From: Alphaproteobacteria bacterium
GTDB lineage: Bacteria; Pseudomonadota; Alphaproteobacteria; Kiloniellales; J153
Direction: 5' to 3'
NCBI GenBank assembly: GCA_003693905.1
Contig: RFLL01000300.1
Coordinates: 1-10,244 of the forward strand
DNA length: 10,244 nt
Position numbers and translations under genes: made by a program. Positions 1 to 5,760 of this stretch are shown piece by piece. The notes beneath the pieces are model-generated. The model did not search any database, was not told the origin of the DNA, and worked only from the letters and a program-made list of their open reading frames with translations. Every line of letters begins with the position of its first letter. The first letter of the stretch is position 1.

Positions 1-154
1 CTTCGCGCCGGCGCCGCGGCAGTACGCGCATGCCCCACAGGAACGAGGTTCCCGAGGCCGCGACCACGGCCCGCACGTGGGCCCATGCCTCGGCCCGGGA
101 GACGCGCGGAACAGCCCCGTTGCCACGCGGGTCGGGGGCGATTTCGGCAACCAT
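1..154 (-). CDS. hpnD: HpnD, presqualene diphosphate synthase (partial, N-terminus only)
   Basis: This is the 5' part of a gene that runs off the left edge, with about 51 codons visible. The frame, read on the minus strand, contains AHVRAVVAASGTSFLWGMRV followed by LPRRRRE. This is the conserved N-terminal block of HpnD squalene/phytoene synthase-family proteins (SGTSF-WGMR-LP). From knowledge of the family, HpnD condenses two farnesyl diphosphates to presqualene diphosphate, the substrate of the HpnC encoded just upstream. Position in the hpnB-hpnC-hpnD order supports the call. The start is uncertain. I use the ATG at 154. An in-frame GTG at 178 overlaps the hpnC stop as GTGA, which would give translational coupling and eight extra residues. 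Neither start has a clear ribosome binding site. The aspartate-rich catalytic motifs lie outside the window. Confidence 0.85.
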   Translation of the reverse strand, partial: MVAEIAPDPRGNGAVPRVSRAEAWAHVRAVVAASGTSFLWGMRVLPRRRRE

Positions 155-174
155 GGCGTGACGATTGGCGCGAG

Positions 175-1071
175 TCACGATCGCAGACGGGCCGGGTGCG
201 TACCCGTACGGCGTCCGCCGAACGTACGCATGAGCAGCTCGCCGCCTGCGCCGCGCAGGCCGCAAAGCACAAAATCGAGGCGGGTGAGCGCAACCCGTCC
301 GGCCACGGGATCGCCGCCACGCAGACGCGCGCTCAGGCGTTCGGCCAGGCGCACGATGACCGCCGATTCCATCGCCAGGGACCGGCAGTGCAGCCCCCCC
401 GGCAGAGTGCGCGCCAAGCGCAGCAGCTCCTCCACTCCGTCGAGGCAGTCGTCGATGACCCGGCGCAGGCCGGGCGTACAGTACGCGCAGTCAAGATCGC
501 GCACATCGGCACCATGGGCGCGCAGGCACGCCTGCGGCAGATAGACCCGGTTCAAGGCGCGGTAGTCGTCGCGGCAGTCCTGAAGATGGTTGAGCACCTG
601 CAAGGCGCTGCACAAGGCGTCGGAAGCGCGATACCCGGCCGCGTCTTCGTCGTGCAGGTCGAGCAGATAGCGCCCGACCGGATTGGCCGACAGGGCGCAG
701 TAGGCCATCAAGTCGCCCCAGTCGTCGTAGCGCCGCTTGAGCGCGTCCTGCTTGAAGGCGGCAATCAGATCGAGGCAGTGGCGCGGCGTGATACCGGTCT
801 CGCGCAGGCTTTGACGCATGTCATGGGCGGTGGCCAGCGCCGGGTCGGCGGTCTCCTCACCGGTCACGGCGGCGGCGAAGCGCTCCAGACGCGCGATCTT
901 GTCGTCGGAGGTGAGCGCCGGGTTGTCGGCGATATCGTCGATCGCCCGGGCAAAGCGATAGAAGGTCGCCACATGCGGGCGCAGGCGCGCCGGCAGCAGC
1001 CACGAGCCGACGGGAAAATTCTCGTCGCCCGCCCCCTTGCCCGATGGCGTCTCGATGGTTTCGCTCGACAC
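175..1071 (-). CDS. hpnC: HpnC, squalene synthase-family enzyme (hydroxysqualene synthase)
   Basis: A complete 298-residue protein of the trans-isoprenyl diphosphate synthase (squalene/phytoene synthase) family. Near the N-terminus it has GDENFPVGSWLLP, a block typical of HpnC. The first aspartate-rich motif is in RAIDDIADN (D45, D46, D49) and the second is in NHLQDCRDDY (D165, D168, D169); both bind Mg-diphosphate in this family. Known for the family: HpnC converts presqualene diphosphate to hydroxysqualene, which HpnE then reduces to squalene for hopanoid cyclisation. The length matches HpnC. Translation starts at a GTG at 1071, with AAGGGA about 10 nt upstream; I find no ATG that would keep the conserved N-terminus. 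It lies 55 bp after hpnB, and its stop overlaps a possible GTG start of hpnD, so the three are probably one transcript. Confidence 0.93.
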   Translation of the reverse strand: MSSETIETPSGKGAGDENFPVGSWLLPARLRPHVATFYRFARAIDDIADNPALTSDDKIARLERFAAAVTGEETADPALATAHDMRQSLRETGITPRHCLDLIAAFKQDALKRRYDDWGDLMAYCALSANPVGRYLLDLHDEDAAGYRASDALCSALQVLNHLQDCRDDYRALNRVYLPQACLRAHGADVRDLDCAYCTPGLRRVIDDCLDGVEELLRLARTLPGGLHCRSLAMESAVIVRLAERLSARLRGGDPVAGRVALTRLDFVLCGLRGAGGELLMRTFGGRRTGTHPARLRS

Positions 1072-1126
1072 CGGCGATCTTTCCCTTGTCTGCGCGTTCG
1101 TCCGTTCGTGTGCGTTCCTGCAAACC

Positions 1127-2353
1127 TTACCCGGCCGGCGGTGTGGGTTCCAGAGGGCCCGTGCGCCCCTTCCACGCCCCGCCCCGTCCGCACCAGTGGC
1201 GCCATGCGGAATCGGCGGTCATGAGCGCGTACAAGGCCGCCGCCACCGGCAGCAGAAGGCCGAGCCAGACCGGTTGCCGGTAAAGACGCAGGGTCGGCTG
1301 CATGCTCGCCACCATCATCATCCACGCACCGGCGCCAAGAAGGGCGGCCGCCCCCTGCCCGTGCCATGGCCAGGCGAGCAGCAGCGCCGGTGGTGCCAGA
1401 TAGGTGATGCTCAGGCCGGCAATGGCAGCAGCCAGCAGGATCGGCGAATGGCGAAGCTGGGTGTAGGCGGTGCGTGCCACCATGCGCCAGATGTCGCCGA
1501 GACCGCGGTAGGGACGCAGGCTGCGCGATTCGGTGCCGAGACCGATCCAGATGCCGCCACCGGCCGCGGCCGGATCGCCGGCGCCGCTCAGGTCCTTGAT
1601 CCGCCGCGCCAGCGTGCAGTCGTCGATGAGCGCGTCGCGCAAGGCGGCAAAGCCGCCGATACGACTCAGCGCATCGCGGCGCACCAGAACGCATCCCCCC
1701 GCCGCCGCCGCCGTGCGCCGACGCGGATCGTTGGCCCAGGCAAAAGGATAGAGCAGGCGAAAGAAATAGACGAAGGGCGGAATCAGCAGGCGCTCCCACG
1801 GTGTCCGACACGACAGCACGACCATCAGGGAAACGAGGTCGCGTCGCTCCCTCTCGGCCTTGGCGACGAGGCGGCGCAGAGTTGCGGGCGAATGGGCGAT
1901 ATCGGCATCGCTCAACCACACGTACGTTGCCCGCGGAGCAAACGTCGCCGCTTCGCGCAGACCTTCTTCCAGCGCCCACAGCTTGCCGGTCCACCCGGCC
2001 GGCAGATCGCGCGCGGCGATGATCCGCACGCAGGCGGCGCGCGCCGCCGGGATGGCCGCCCTGGCGGCCGCTGCCGTCGCGTCATCGCTGTGATCGTCGA
2101 TGACGATGATGTTGAAGCGACCCGGATAGTCCTGAGCCGCAAGCGCGCCCAGCGCGTCAGCGATGACGTCAGCTTCGTTGCGCGCCGGCACCAGGGCAAC
2201 CACCGGCGGCCACGTTGACGGCGACGGCTGGGTATCGTCGAGGTACGGCCCGGCGCGCCAGTAGCCGCCGCGCAGGAAGATGAGACAGCCCCAGATCAGG
2301 AGATCGAGAACGGCAGAAACGGATAGTGCAGGGGACGACAATATCCAATCCAT
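1127..2353 (-). CDS. hpnB: HpnB, hopene-associated glycosyltransferase (GT2-like, membrane)
   Basis: A protein of 408 residues from the ATG at 2353. An in-frame TTG at 2374 would add seven residues, but the hydrophobic N-terminus characteristic of HpnB already begins at the ATG. It has an N-terminal membrane segment (about residues 8-27). A GT-A fold follows, with VALVPARNE (52-60), VIDDHSDD (D86, D87), the metal-binding SDAD (148-151), LIDD (242-245) and a WRMVARTAYTQL block. About three C-terminal hydrophobic segments span residues 300-385. This is the layout of HpnB, a family-2-type glycosyltransferase found in hopanoid operons. Its exact acceptor is not settled; a role in hopanoid head-group or membrane glycolipid synthesis is inferred from context. 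It is the first visible gene of the hpnB-hpnC-hpnD unit and is transcribed divergently from the histidine kinase gene. Confidence 0.9.
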   Translation of the reverse strand: MDWILSSPALSVSAVLDLLIWGCLIFLRGGYWRAGPYLDDTQPSPSTWPPVVALVPARNEADVIADALGALAAQDYPGRFNIIVIDDHSDDATAAAARAAIPAARAACVRIIAARDLPAGWTGKLWALEEGLREAATFAPRATYVWLSDADIAHSPATLRRLVAKAERERRDLVSLMVVLSCRTPWERLLIPPFVYFFRLLYPFAWANDPRRRTAAAAGGCVLVRRDALSRIGGFAALRDALIDDCTLARRIKDLSGAGDPAAAGGGIWIGLGTESRSLRPYRGLGDIWRMVARTAYTQLRHSPILLAAAIAGLSITYLAPPALLLAWPWHGQGAAALLGAGAWMMMVASMQPTLRLYRQPVWLGLLLPVAAALYALMTADSAWRHWCGRGGAWKGRTGPLEPTPPAG

Positions 2354-2470
2354 GGTTGCAATCGTATTCTCCAACCATCGTCGCCGGCGCGAAACGCTCG
2401 CGTCTCAATGATAAATTTACAAAGATTCAATCGTTTCCGGTCATATCTGGGATGAGCATGATACAAATTT

Positions 2471-2514
2471 GAACACGTGTCTAATTGGGACAGAACATGT
2501 TCGGCGCATGTTGA
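2471..2514. repeat. Helically phased short repeats, candidate operator
   Basis: Three related 11 bp stretches start at 2471 (GAACACGTGTC), 2493 (GAACATGTTCG) and 2504 (GCGCATGTTGA). They are spaced 22 and 11 bp apart, roughly two turns and one turn of the helix. The middle copy contains a perfect palindrome. Phasing of this kind is common in operators for dimeric regulators, but no protein can be named. The last two copies also read GTTC-N7-GTTG, one base off the alphaproteobacterial LexA box GTTC-N7-GTTC, which may be chance. Confidence 0.35.
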
Positions 2515-2620
2515 ATCGGGGAGGCCCCGCCAGTGGCTCAAACCGGCTTTCGGGAAACGAATCGAAACGACCTGCACTGCCGCGCGTCATTGCACTTGGC
2601 CGCAGTGCCGATCGCCTGCA

Positions 2621-2629
2621 GGTAGGTGG
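2621..2629 (+). promoter_or_regulatory. Ribosome binding site fixing the kinase start
   Basis: The purine-rich GGTAGGTGG lies 3 nt before the ATG at 2633, and its GGT/AGG core sits at a normal distance. It supports this ATG over the upstream GTG at 2477. Confidence 0.6.
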
Positions 2630-2632
2630 CCC

Positions 2633-4114
2633 ATGACCTGCGGCCGTGGCTCCACCGTCTTTGGTTCGTTGACACGACGCTTTGCGGTATTCGGCGGCCT
2701 GTTCGTTGCCGGCACGTGCATCCTGATCGCCGTTCTGGCCTGGCACATGGTGCGGGCCGACATGCGTGAGGAAGCGGAATCCTCCAACATCGATCTGGGG
2801 CGCGCCTTCGCCAATGTGGTGTGGCCACGCTATGCCTATTTTCTGCACAATGCCCACAACCGCAGCCCGGAAGACCTGCGTGCTCATGCGCGCACGGCGG
2901 CCCTGCGCCATGACATGCTTTCGATGCTGGACGGATTGTCGGTGCTCAAGGTCAAAATCTACGACAGGAACGGCCTGTCCGTGTTTTCCACGCAAACGCA
3001 AGAAATCGGAGAAAAAGAGAAGTACTCCGCATCGTTCCGACAGGCTCTCGAAGGCCAGATCGTCAGCACCCTGTTTTATAACGAGGTTCCGGGACTGGGT
3101 GGCCGCGACATCCTGGCCACCTGCATCCCCTTGCGCCGGAATGGTCAGGTCGTGGCCGTGCTCGAACTTTACAAGGACGTGACCGAGCCGCTGGCCCGGC
3201 TGCGCCGTTCGCAAAGCATCGTCGTGAGCACCGTGATGGGGACGCTGCTTGCCCTCTATCTGGCGTTGATCGCGGTGGTCTGGCGCAGCGAAAAACAGAT
3301 TCACGCCCAGCACGAAGAAAACGTGCGCCTGATGCGCGAAAAGGCCGCCGCCGAAGAGGCCAGCCGTCTGAAATCGGCCTTTATGGCCAACATGAGTCAC
3401 GAATTGCGTACCCCGCTCAATGCCGTGCTCGGCTATGCGGAGATCCTCGATACCCAGCTTTACGGCCCCATCGGAACGGCGAAGTATCTCGATTGTGCCC
3501 ACAACATCCAGAGCAGCGGTCGTTATCTGCTGGCAATCATCGACGACATCCTGGACATGGCGCGGCTGGAATCCGGTGAACTGACCCTGGAGGAAGAGGA
3601 CGTTTCGCTGGTTGAAGTGATCGAGGCGAGCATCGCCATGATCCAGGTCCAGGCCGAAGGCACGGGAATCGAACTGGTGGCGGACGTGCCCGCCGACCTG
3701 CCCCGGGTGCGCGCGGATCGGCGGCGTTTGATCCAGGCCCTGTTGAATCTGCTTTCGAACGCCGTCAAGTTTTCGACCGCGGGTCAGCAGGTGCACATCC
3801 GCGCGGCCAGAACGCCGGCCGGGGGTGTCGAAATTTGCGTCATTGACGAGGGAATCGGGATCGCGCCGAAAGATATCGCCCGGGTGCTGAGCCCGTTCGG
3901 CCGCGTCGAAGGCCCCTACGCGCGCAAATTCGAAGGCACCGGCCTCGGCCTGCCGATCGCCAAGGCGCTGATCGAGATGCACGGCGGCATCCTCGATCTC
4001 CAAAGCACACGGGGATGTGGCACGACGGCACGTATCGAGCTGCCGGCGGAGCGGATCGAAGACACCGATGCACCCGCGAGCGAAGATGAACCATCGGCCG
4101 CCTCCGCGGCCTGA
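2633..4114 (+). CDS. Membrane sensor histidine kinase (periplasmic Cache/PAS-like sensor, HisKA-HATPase)
   Basis: A protein of 493 residues. Two membrane segments (about 17-37 and 195-217) flank a periplasmic domain of roughly 155 residues. That domain ends in a beta-rich stretch (KVKIYDRNGLSVFST, then RDILATCIPL and VVAVLELYKD) resembling a Cache/PAS-type ligand domain. A short helical linker leads to the HisKA domain with the phosphoacceptor H256 in MSHELRTPLNAVLGY. The HATPase_c domain follows: N box with N376 in LLSNAVKF, G1 box DEGIGI (D405), and G2 box GTGLGLPIAK (from G435). All catalytic boxes are intact. The tail after about residue 470 is acidic and Ala-rich. There is no receiver domain and no adjacent response regulator, so it is an orphan kinase here. 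The HisKA core resembles the alphaproteobacterial DivJ/PleC-like group. The ligand is unknown. The regulator at 7524-9017 is a possible partner only by proximity. Confidence 0.93.
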   Translation: MTCGRGSTVFGSLTRRFAVFGGLFVAGTCILIAVLAWHMVRADMREEAESSNIDLGRAFANVVWPRYAYFLHNAHNRSPEDLRAHARTAALRHDMLSMLDGLSVLKVKIYDRNGLSVFSTQTQEIGEKEKYSASFRQALEGQIVSTLFYNEVPGLGGRDILATCIPLRRNGQVVAVLELYKDVTEPLARLRRSQSIVVSTVMGTLLALYLALIAVVWRSEKQIHAQHEENVRLMREKAAAEEASRLKSAFMANMSHELRTPLNAVLGYAEILDTQLYGPIGTAKYLDCAHNIQSSGRYLLAIIDDILDMARLESGELTLEEEDVSLVEVIEASIAMIQVQAEGTGIELVADVPADLPRVRADRRRLIQALLNLLSNAVKFSTAGQQVHIRAARTPAGGVEICVIDEGIGIAPKDIARVLSPFGRVEGPYARKFEGTGLGLPIAKALIEMHGGILDLQSTRGCGTTARIELPAERIEDTDAPASEDEPSAASAA

Positions 4115-4123
4115 CGCGCACCC

Positions 4124-4144
4124 CTTGCACGGGACACGTGCAAG
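4124..4144. terminator. Hairpin between convergent kinase and oxygenase genes
   Basis: CTTGCACG (4124-4131) and CGTGCAAG (4137-4144) form a perfect 8 bp stem with a 5-base loop, 9 nt after the kinase stop codon. It would fold in transcripts from both directions, as expected for a shared bidirectional terminator. A perfect 12 bp palindrome GAGCCCGGGCTC (4153-4164) lies between it and the oxygenase stop. There is no U-tract on either side, so intrinsic termination is not certain. Confidence 0.45.
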
Positions 4145-4168
4145 TCACATCCGAGCCCGGGCTCAGGC

Positions 4169-4960
4169 TCAAACGCGAAAGGTGTAGGTTTTACCCGGCA
4201 GGCGTTCGATATCGGGCGGAAAGCTTCTGCGTTTGTCAGCGAAATACCGAACCCGGTGATCGCCTTCCGAGGCCCGGTTGTAGGTGACATAGAGGACCCG
4301 GCGCGGCTGCGCGCTCAGGTTCGAGCCGGAGCGGTGGGGCACAAACGAATCAAACAGCACGACGTCCCCGGGCGCCGTCGGACAGGGCTTGAAGTCCATG
4401 TCCGCGCTCACCTTCGCATCGAGCGGCGCCCATTCCTTTCCGAGCAAACCGCGGGCATGCCAGCCGGCTGCCAGCTCGAGGCATCCGTTGTCTTCGCGGG
4501 CCGCATCTATGCTGACCAGTGCGGTAATGAAATAGCTGGCGTAAGTGCTCCATCCCGCCTGCTGATCCTGATGGGCCTTGAAGCCGTCGCCACCCGGCAG
4601 CTTGAAATTGATCTTGTCCTTGAACAATACCGCCGGTTCGCCCAGAAGCTCGGCCACGACCTCGCTCAGGCGACTGTTGCAATAAAGCGCGCGGAAGCCG
4701 TCGTGAAACGGGGTCAGATCTTCGATCCGCTGGATCACGCGCGTACCCGGGACGCACAGACTATCCTCGTAATAGACCATGTGGCGGCCCGGCTGTTCGG
4801 GCCACGCCGTCACTTCGTCAACCCAGGCGGTGATCCGACGCATCGCCGCGGTATCGAAAAACCCCGGCAGGACGACGAACCCGTCGCGCCGGAAGGCGGC
4901 AACTTGTTCGCAATTCAGCACCCGGAGCGCGGCGTCGTCACAAATCGGCGAACGCGGCAT
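4169..4960 (-). CDS. Phytanoyl-CoA dioxygenase (PhyH) family Fe(II)/2-oxoglutarate oxygenase
   Basis: A protein of 263 residues from the ATG at 4960, which has GGAAGGGG about 10 nt upstream. An in-frame ATG at 4999 would add 13 residues outside the family's conserved start. The N-terminus (FRRDGFVVLPGFFD, about 23-36) is the classic opening of PhyH proteins. The double-stranded beta-helix core carries the metal triad H130-x-D132 (in KAHQDQQAGW) and H209 (in VPHRSGSNLS). R220 or R221 is the likely 2-oxoglutarate anchor. The enzyme should be a soluble, O2-dependent hydroxylase. The substrate is unknown. Known members include phytanoyl-CoA hydroxylase, ectoine hydroxylase and the 2-aminoethylphosphonate hydroxylase PhnY. 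A PhnY-like role is worth testing, but I cannot confirm it. It is co-directional with the HD gene upstream, but 148 bp away behind its own candidate promoter and hairpin. Confidence 0.88.
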   Translation of the reverse strand: MPRSPICDDAALRVLNCEQVAAFRRDGFVVLPGFFDTAAMRRITAWVDEVTAWPEQPGRHMVYYEDSLCVPGTRVIQRIEDLTPFHDGFRALYCNSRLSEVVAELLGEPAVLFKDKINFKLPGGDGFKAHQDQQAGWSTYASYFITALVSIDAAREDNGCLELAAGWHARGLLGKEWAPLDAKVSADMDFKPCPTAPGDVVLFDSFVPHRSGSNLSAQPRRVLYVTYNRASEGDHRVRYFADKRRSFPPDIERLPGKTYTFRV

Positions 4961-4976
4961 CGCAGGACGGCCCCTT

Positions 4977-4999
4977 CCATTGCATCGACCCCATTGCAT
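4977..4999. repeat. Short direct repeat at the oxygenase gene start
   Basis: CCATTGCAT occurs at 4977-4985 and again at 4991-4999, a 14 bp period. The copies lie between the leader hairpin and the preferred ATG at 4960. The second copy contains the alternative ATG at 4999. No function can be assigned; it could be chance or part of leader regulation. Confidence 0.5.
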
Positions 5000-5010
5000 T
5001 GGACCACACG

Positions 5011-5039
5011 GGGCCCGGAAGGAGCGCCTTCCGCGGCCC
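5011..5039 (-). other. Strong hairpin in the oxygenase gene leader
   Basis: GGGCC-CGGAAGG (5011-5022) pairs with CCTTCCG (5027-5033) and GGCCC (5035-5039). This gives a 12 bp stem with one bulged C and an AGCG loop. It lies about 70 bp after the HD gene stop and just downstream of the candidate promoter at 5045-5075, so it would sit at the very 5' end of the oxygenase mRNA. With no U-tract it is not an obvious intrinsic terminator. It may end HD transcripts, protect a 5' end or act as a leader structure. Confidence 0.45.
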
Positions 5040-5044
5040 GGTTC

Positions 5045-5075
5045 AGGATAGACACGCCCTCACCGTACGCGTCAA
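5045..5075 (-). promoter_or_regulatory. Candidate sigma-70-type promoter for the oxygenase gene
   Basis: On the minus strand TTGACG (5075-5070) is a near-perfect -35 element. TATCCT (5050-5045) can serve as -10 with a long 19 bp spacer; CTATCC fits at 18 bp. The predicted start of transcription falls at the base of the hairpin at 5011-5039. The -35 is good, while the spacer and -10 are weak, so this is tentative. Confidence 0.3.
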
Positions 5076-5108
5076 CGCCGGCACGTCTCGTCCCCTGGGC
5101 AGAGGCCG

Positions 5109-5756
5109 TCACGATTTCGGGAGGCCTGATTTGGGGGCACCTGATTTGGGGGCGCCCGATGTCGCGATGTCCTCGCTCAGGGCCTCGAAGCGGTTCAGAT
5201 AGGCCGCGCGCGCCTCGTCCGGCGGCTTGGGCGCAAGACGCATCGCAATGGCGACACGCGGCCGACCGAAGTAGCGCCGCGCCTCGGCCTCGTCGAAGCC
5301 GGCCAGTTGCGTCGCTTCCATGTAGGCGGCGATGCGGTCGGCGCGCTTGATCAGGCGCGCAAGTGTGGCCGGCAACCGGGCCGGCAGGCCGAAGCGCAGA
5401 TGGACGGCTTCGAGCAGGCGCATCTCCAGCGCCTTGTAGTCGAGACCGACCGCCGCCTTGAACGGGGTGATCAGGTCGCCGATGACGTATTCCGGCGCGT
5501 CGTGCAGAAGTGCGGCCAGGCGCCAGGAGGCCGATGCCCCGGGCGACAGGGTTGCGACCAGGCGCTCCACCACGACGCAGTGCTGCGCCACGCTGAAGGC
5601 CCAGGGGCCGCGCGTCTGTCCGTTCCAGCGGGCGACCCGCGACAGGCCGAGGGCAATGTCCTCGATCTCGATGTCGAGCGGCGAGGGATCCAGAAGATCG
5701 AGCCGACGACCGCTCAGCATGCGCTGCCAGGCGCGGGTCGGGCGCGGCGCAACCAT
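5109..5756 (-). CDS. YfbR-like HD-domain phosphohydrolase
   Basis: A protein of 215 residues. The HD metal site is intact: H59 (in FSVAQHC), H85-D86 (in LLHDAPEYVIGD) and D140 (in IKRADRIAAYMEA). E89 is also present. The LHDAxE-xxGDL-TPxK pattern and the KxAD-xxxAYxEA helix match the YfbR/COG1896 family of metal-dependent HD hydrolases, whose characterised member is a 5'-deoxynucleotidase. The opening WQRMLSGRRLDLLDPSP is common in HD proteins of this type. Nucleotide or another phosphoester hydrolysis is the most likely reaction; the substrate is unknown. The start lies 4 bp after the amidotransferase stop, so the two are surely co-transcribed. The last 16 residues are an extra tail of near-identical pentapeptides (GAPKS, GAPKS, GLPKS) encoded by tandem 15 bp DNA repeats. 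It does not look like the HD oxygenase PhnZ. Confidence 0.85.
   Translation of the reverse strand: MVAPRPTRAWQRMLSGRRLDLLDPSPLDIEIEDIALGLSRVARWNGQTRGPWAFSVAQHCVVVERLVATLSPGASASWRLAALLHDAPEYVIGDLITPFKAAVGLDYKALEMRLLEAVHLRFGLPARLPATLARLIKRADRIAAYMEATQLAGFDEAEARRYFGRPRVAIAMRLAPKPPDEARAAYLNRFEALSEDIATSGAPKSGAPKSGLPKS
5113..5157. repeat. Three tandem 15 bp repeats in the 3' end of the HD gene
   Basis: The units are 5113-5127 (GATTTCGGGAGGCCT), 5128-5142 (GATTTGGGGGCACCT) and 5143-5157 (GATTTGGGGGCGCCC). The last two differ at 2 of 15 bases and the first is more diverged. The period is a multiple of three, so the copies encode in-frame pentapeptides at the HD protein's C-terminus. This looks like slippage-type expansion of a gene end. 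Confidence 0.85.
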
Positions 5757-5760
5757 GGGC

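Larger units (their letters stand above)
2354..2632. promoter_or_regulatory. Divergent intergenic region between hpnB and the histidine kinase gene
   Basis: This 279 bp region must hold the promoters of both hpnB (minus) and the kinase gene (plus). The hpnB-proximal half (about 2400-2475) is distinctly AT-richer than the flanking genes. I could not find a convincing -35/-10 pair on either strand and do not assign one. It contains a perfect 10 bp palindrome GAACATGTTC at 2493-2502, a related GAACACGTGT at 2471-2480, and a third similar stretch at 2504-2514. It also has an inverted repeat GCACTGC (2574-2580) / GCAGTGC (2602-2608) close to the kinase gene. I saw no convincing small gene: the in-frame extension of the kinase ORF back to a GTG at 2477 is Cys/Trp/Arg-rich and unlike a real N-terminus. 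Confidence 0.5.

Noticed and set aside
1090..1120. Repeated GTTCGT-like hexamers in the hpnB-hpnC gap
   Set aside because: Three imperfect short copies in a 55 bp spacer; too short and irregular to claim as a site.
85..2218. Plus-strand open frames of 379 and 393 codons opposite hpnC and hpnB
   Set aside because: Both are antisense to well-recognised hopanoid genes and overlap each other; their compositions are non-protein-like.
2602..2608. Inverted repeat GCACTGC / GCAGTGC upstream of the kinase as a terminator or riboswitch
   Set aside because: A 7 bp stem with a 21-base loop, no U-tract and no known riboswitch core; recorded only as part of the intergenic region.
2477..2632. N-terminal extension of the histidine kinase from a GTG at 2477
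   Set aside because: It would make the operator-like repeats coding and add a Cys/Trp/Arg-rich, non-conserved leader. The ATG at 2633 has a ribosome binding site and is followed directly by TM1.
2441..4003. A 520-codon minus-strand open frame opposite the histidine kinase
   Set aside because: The plus strand encodes all the histidine kinase boxes. The antisense product is His/Gln/Asp-rich without motifs.
4256..5350. A 364-codon plus-strand open frame opposite the PhyH oxygenase gene
   Set aside because: It is the shadow of a gene with an intact HxD...H metal site, and it runs across a promoter region and another gene.
5109..5756. HD protein as PhnZ, pairing with the PhyH protein as a PhnY-PhnZ phosphonate system
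   Set aside because: The motifs around the HD site (LHDAPEYVIGD, KRADRIAAYMEA) fit YfbR-like nucleotidases. The protein lacks the PhnZ-type sequence that I remember.
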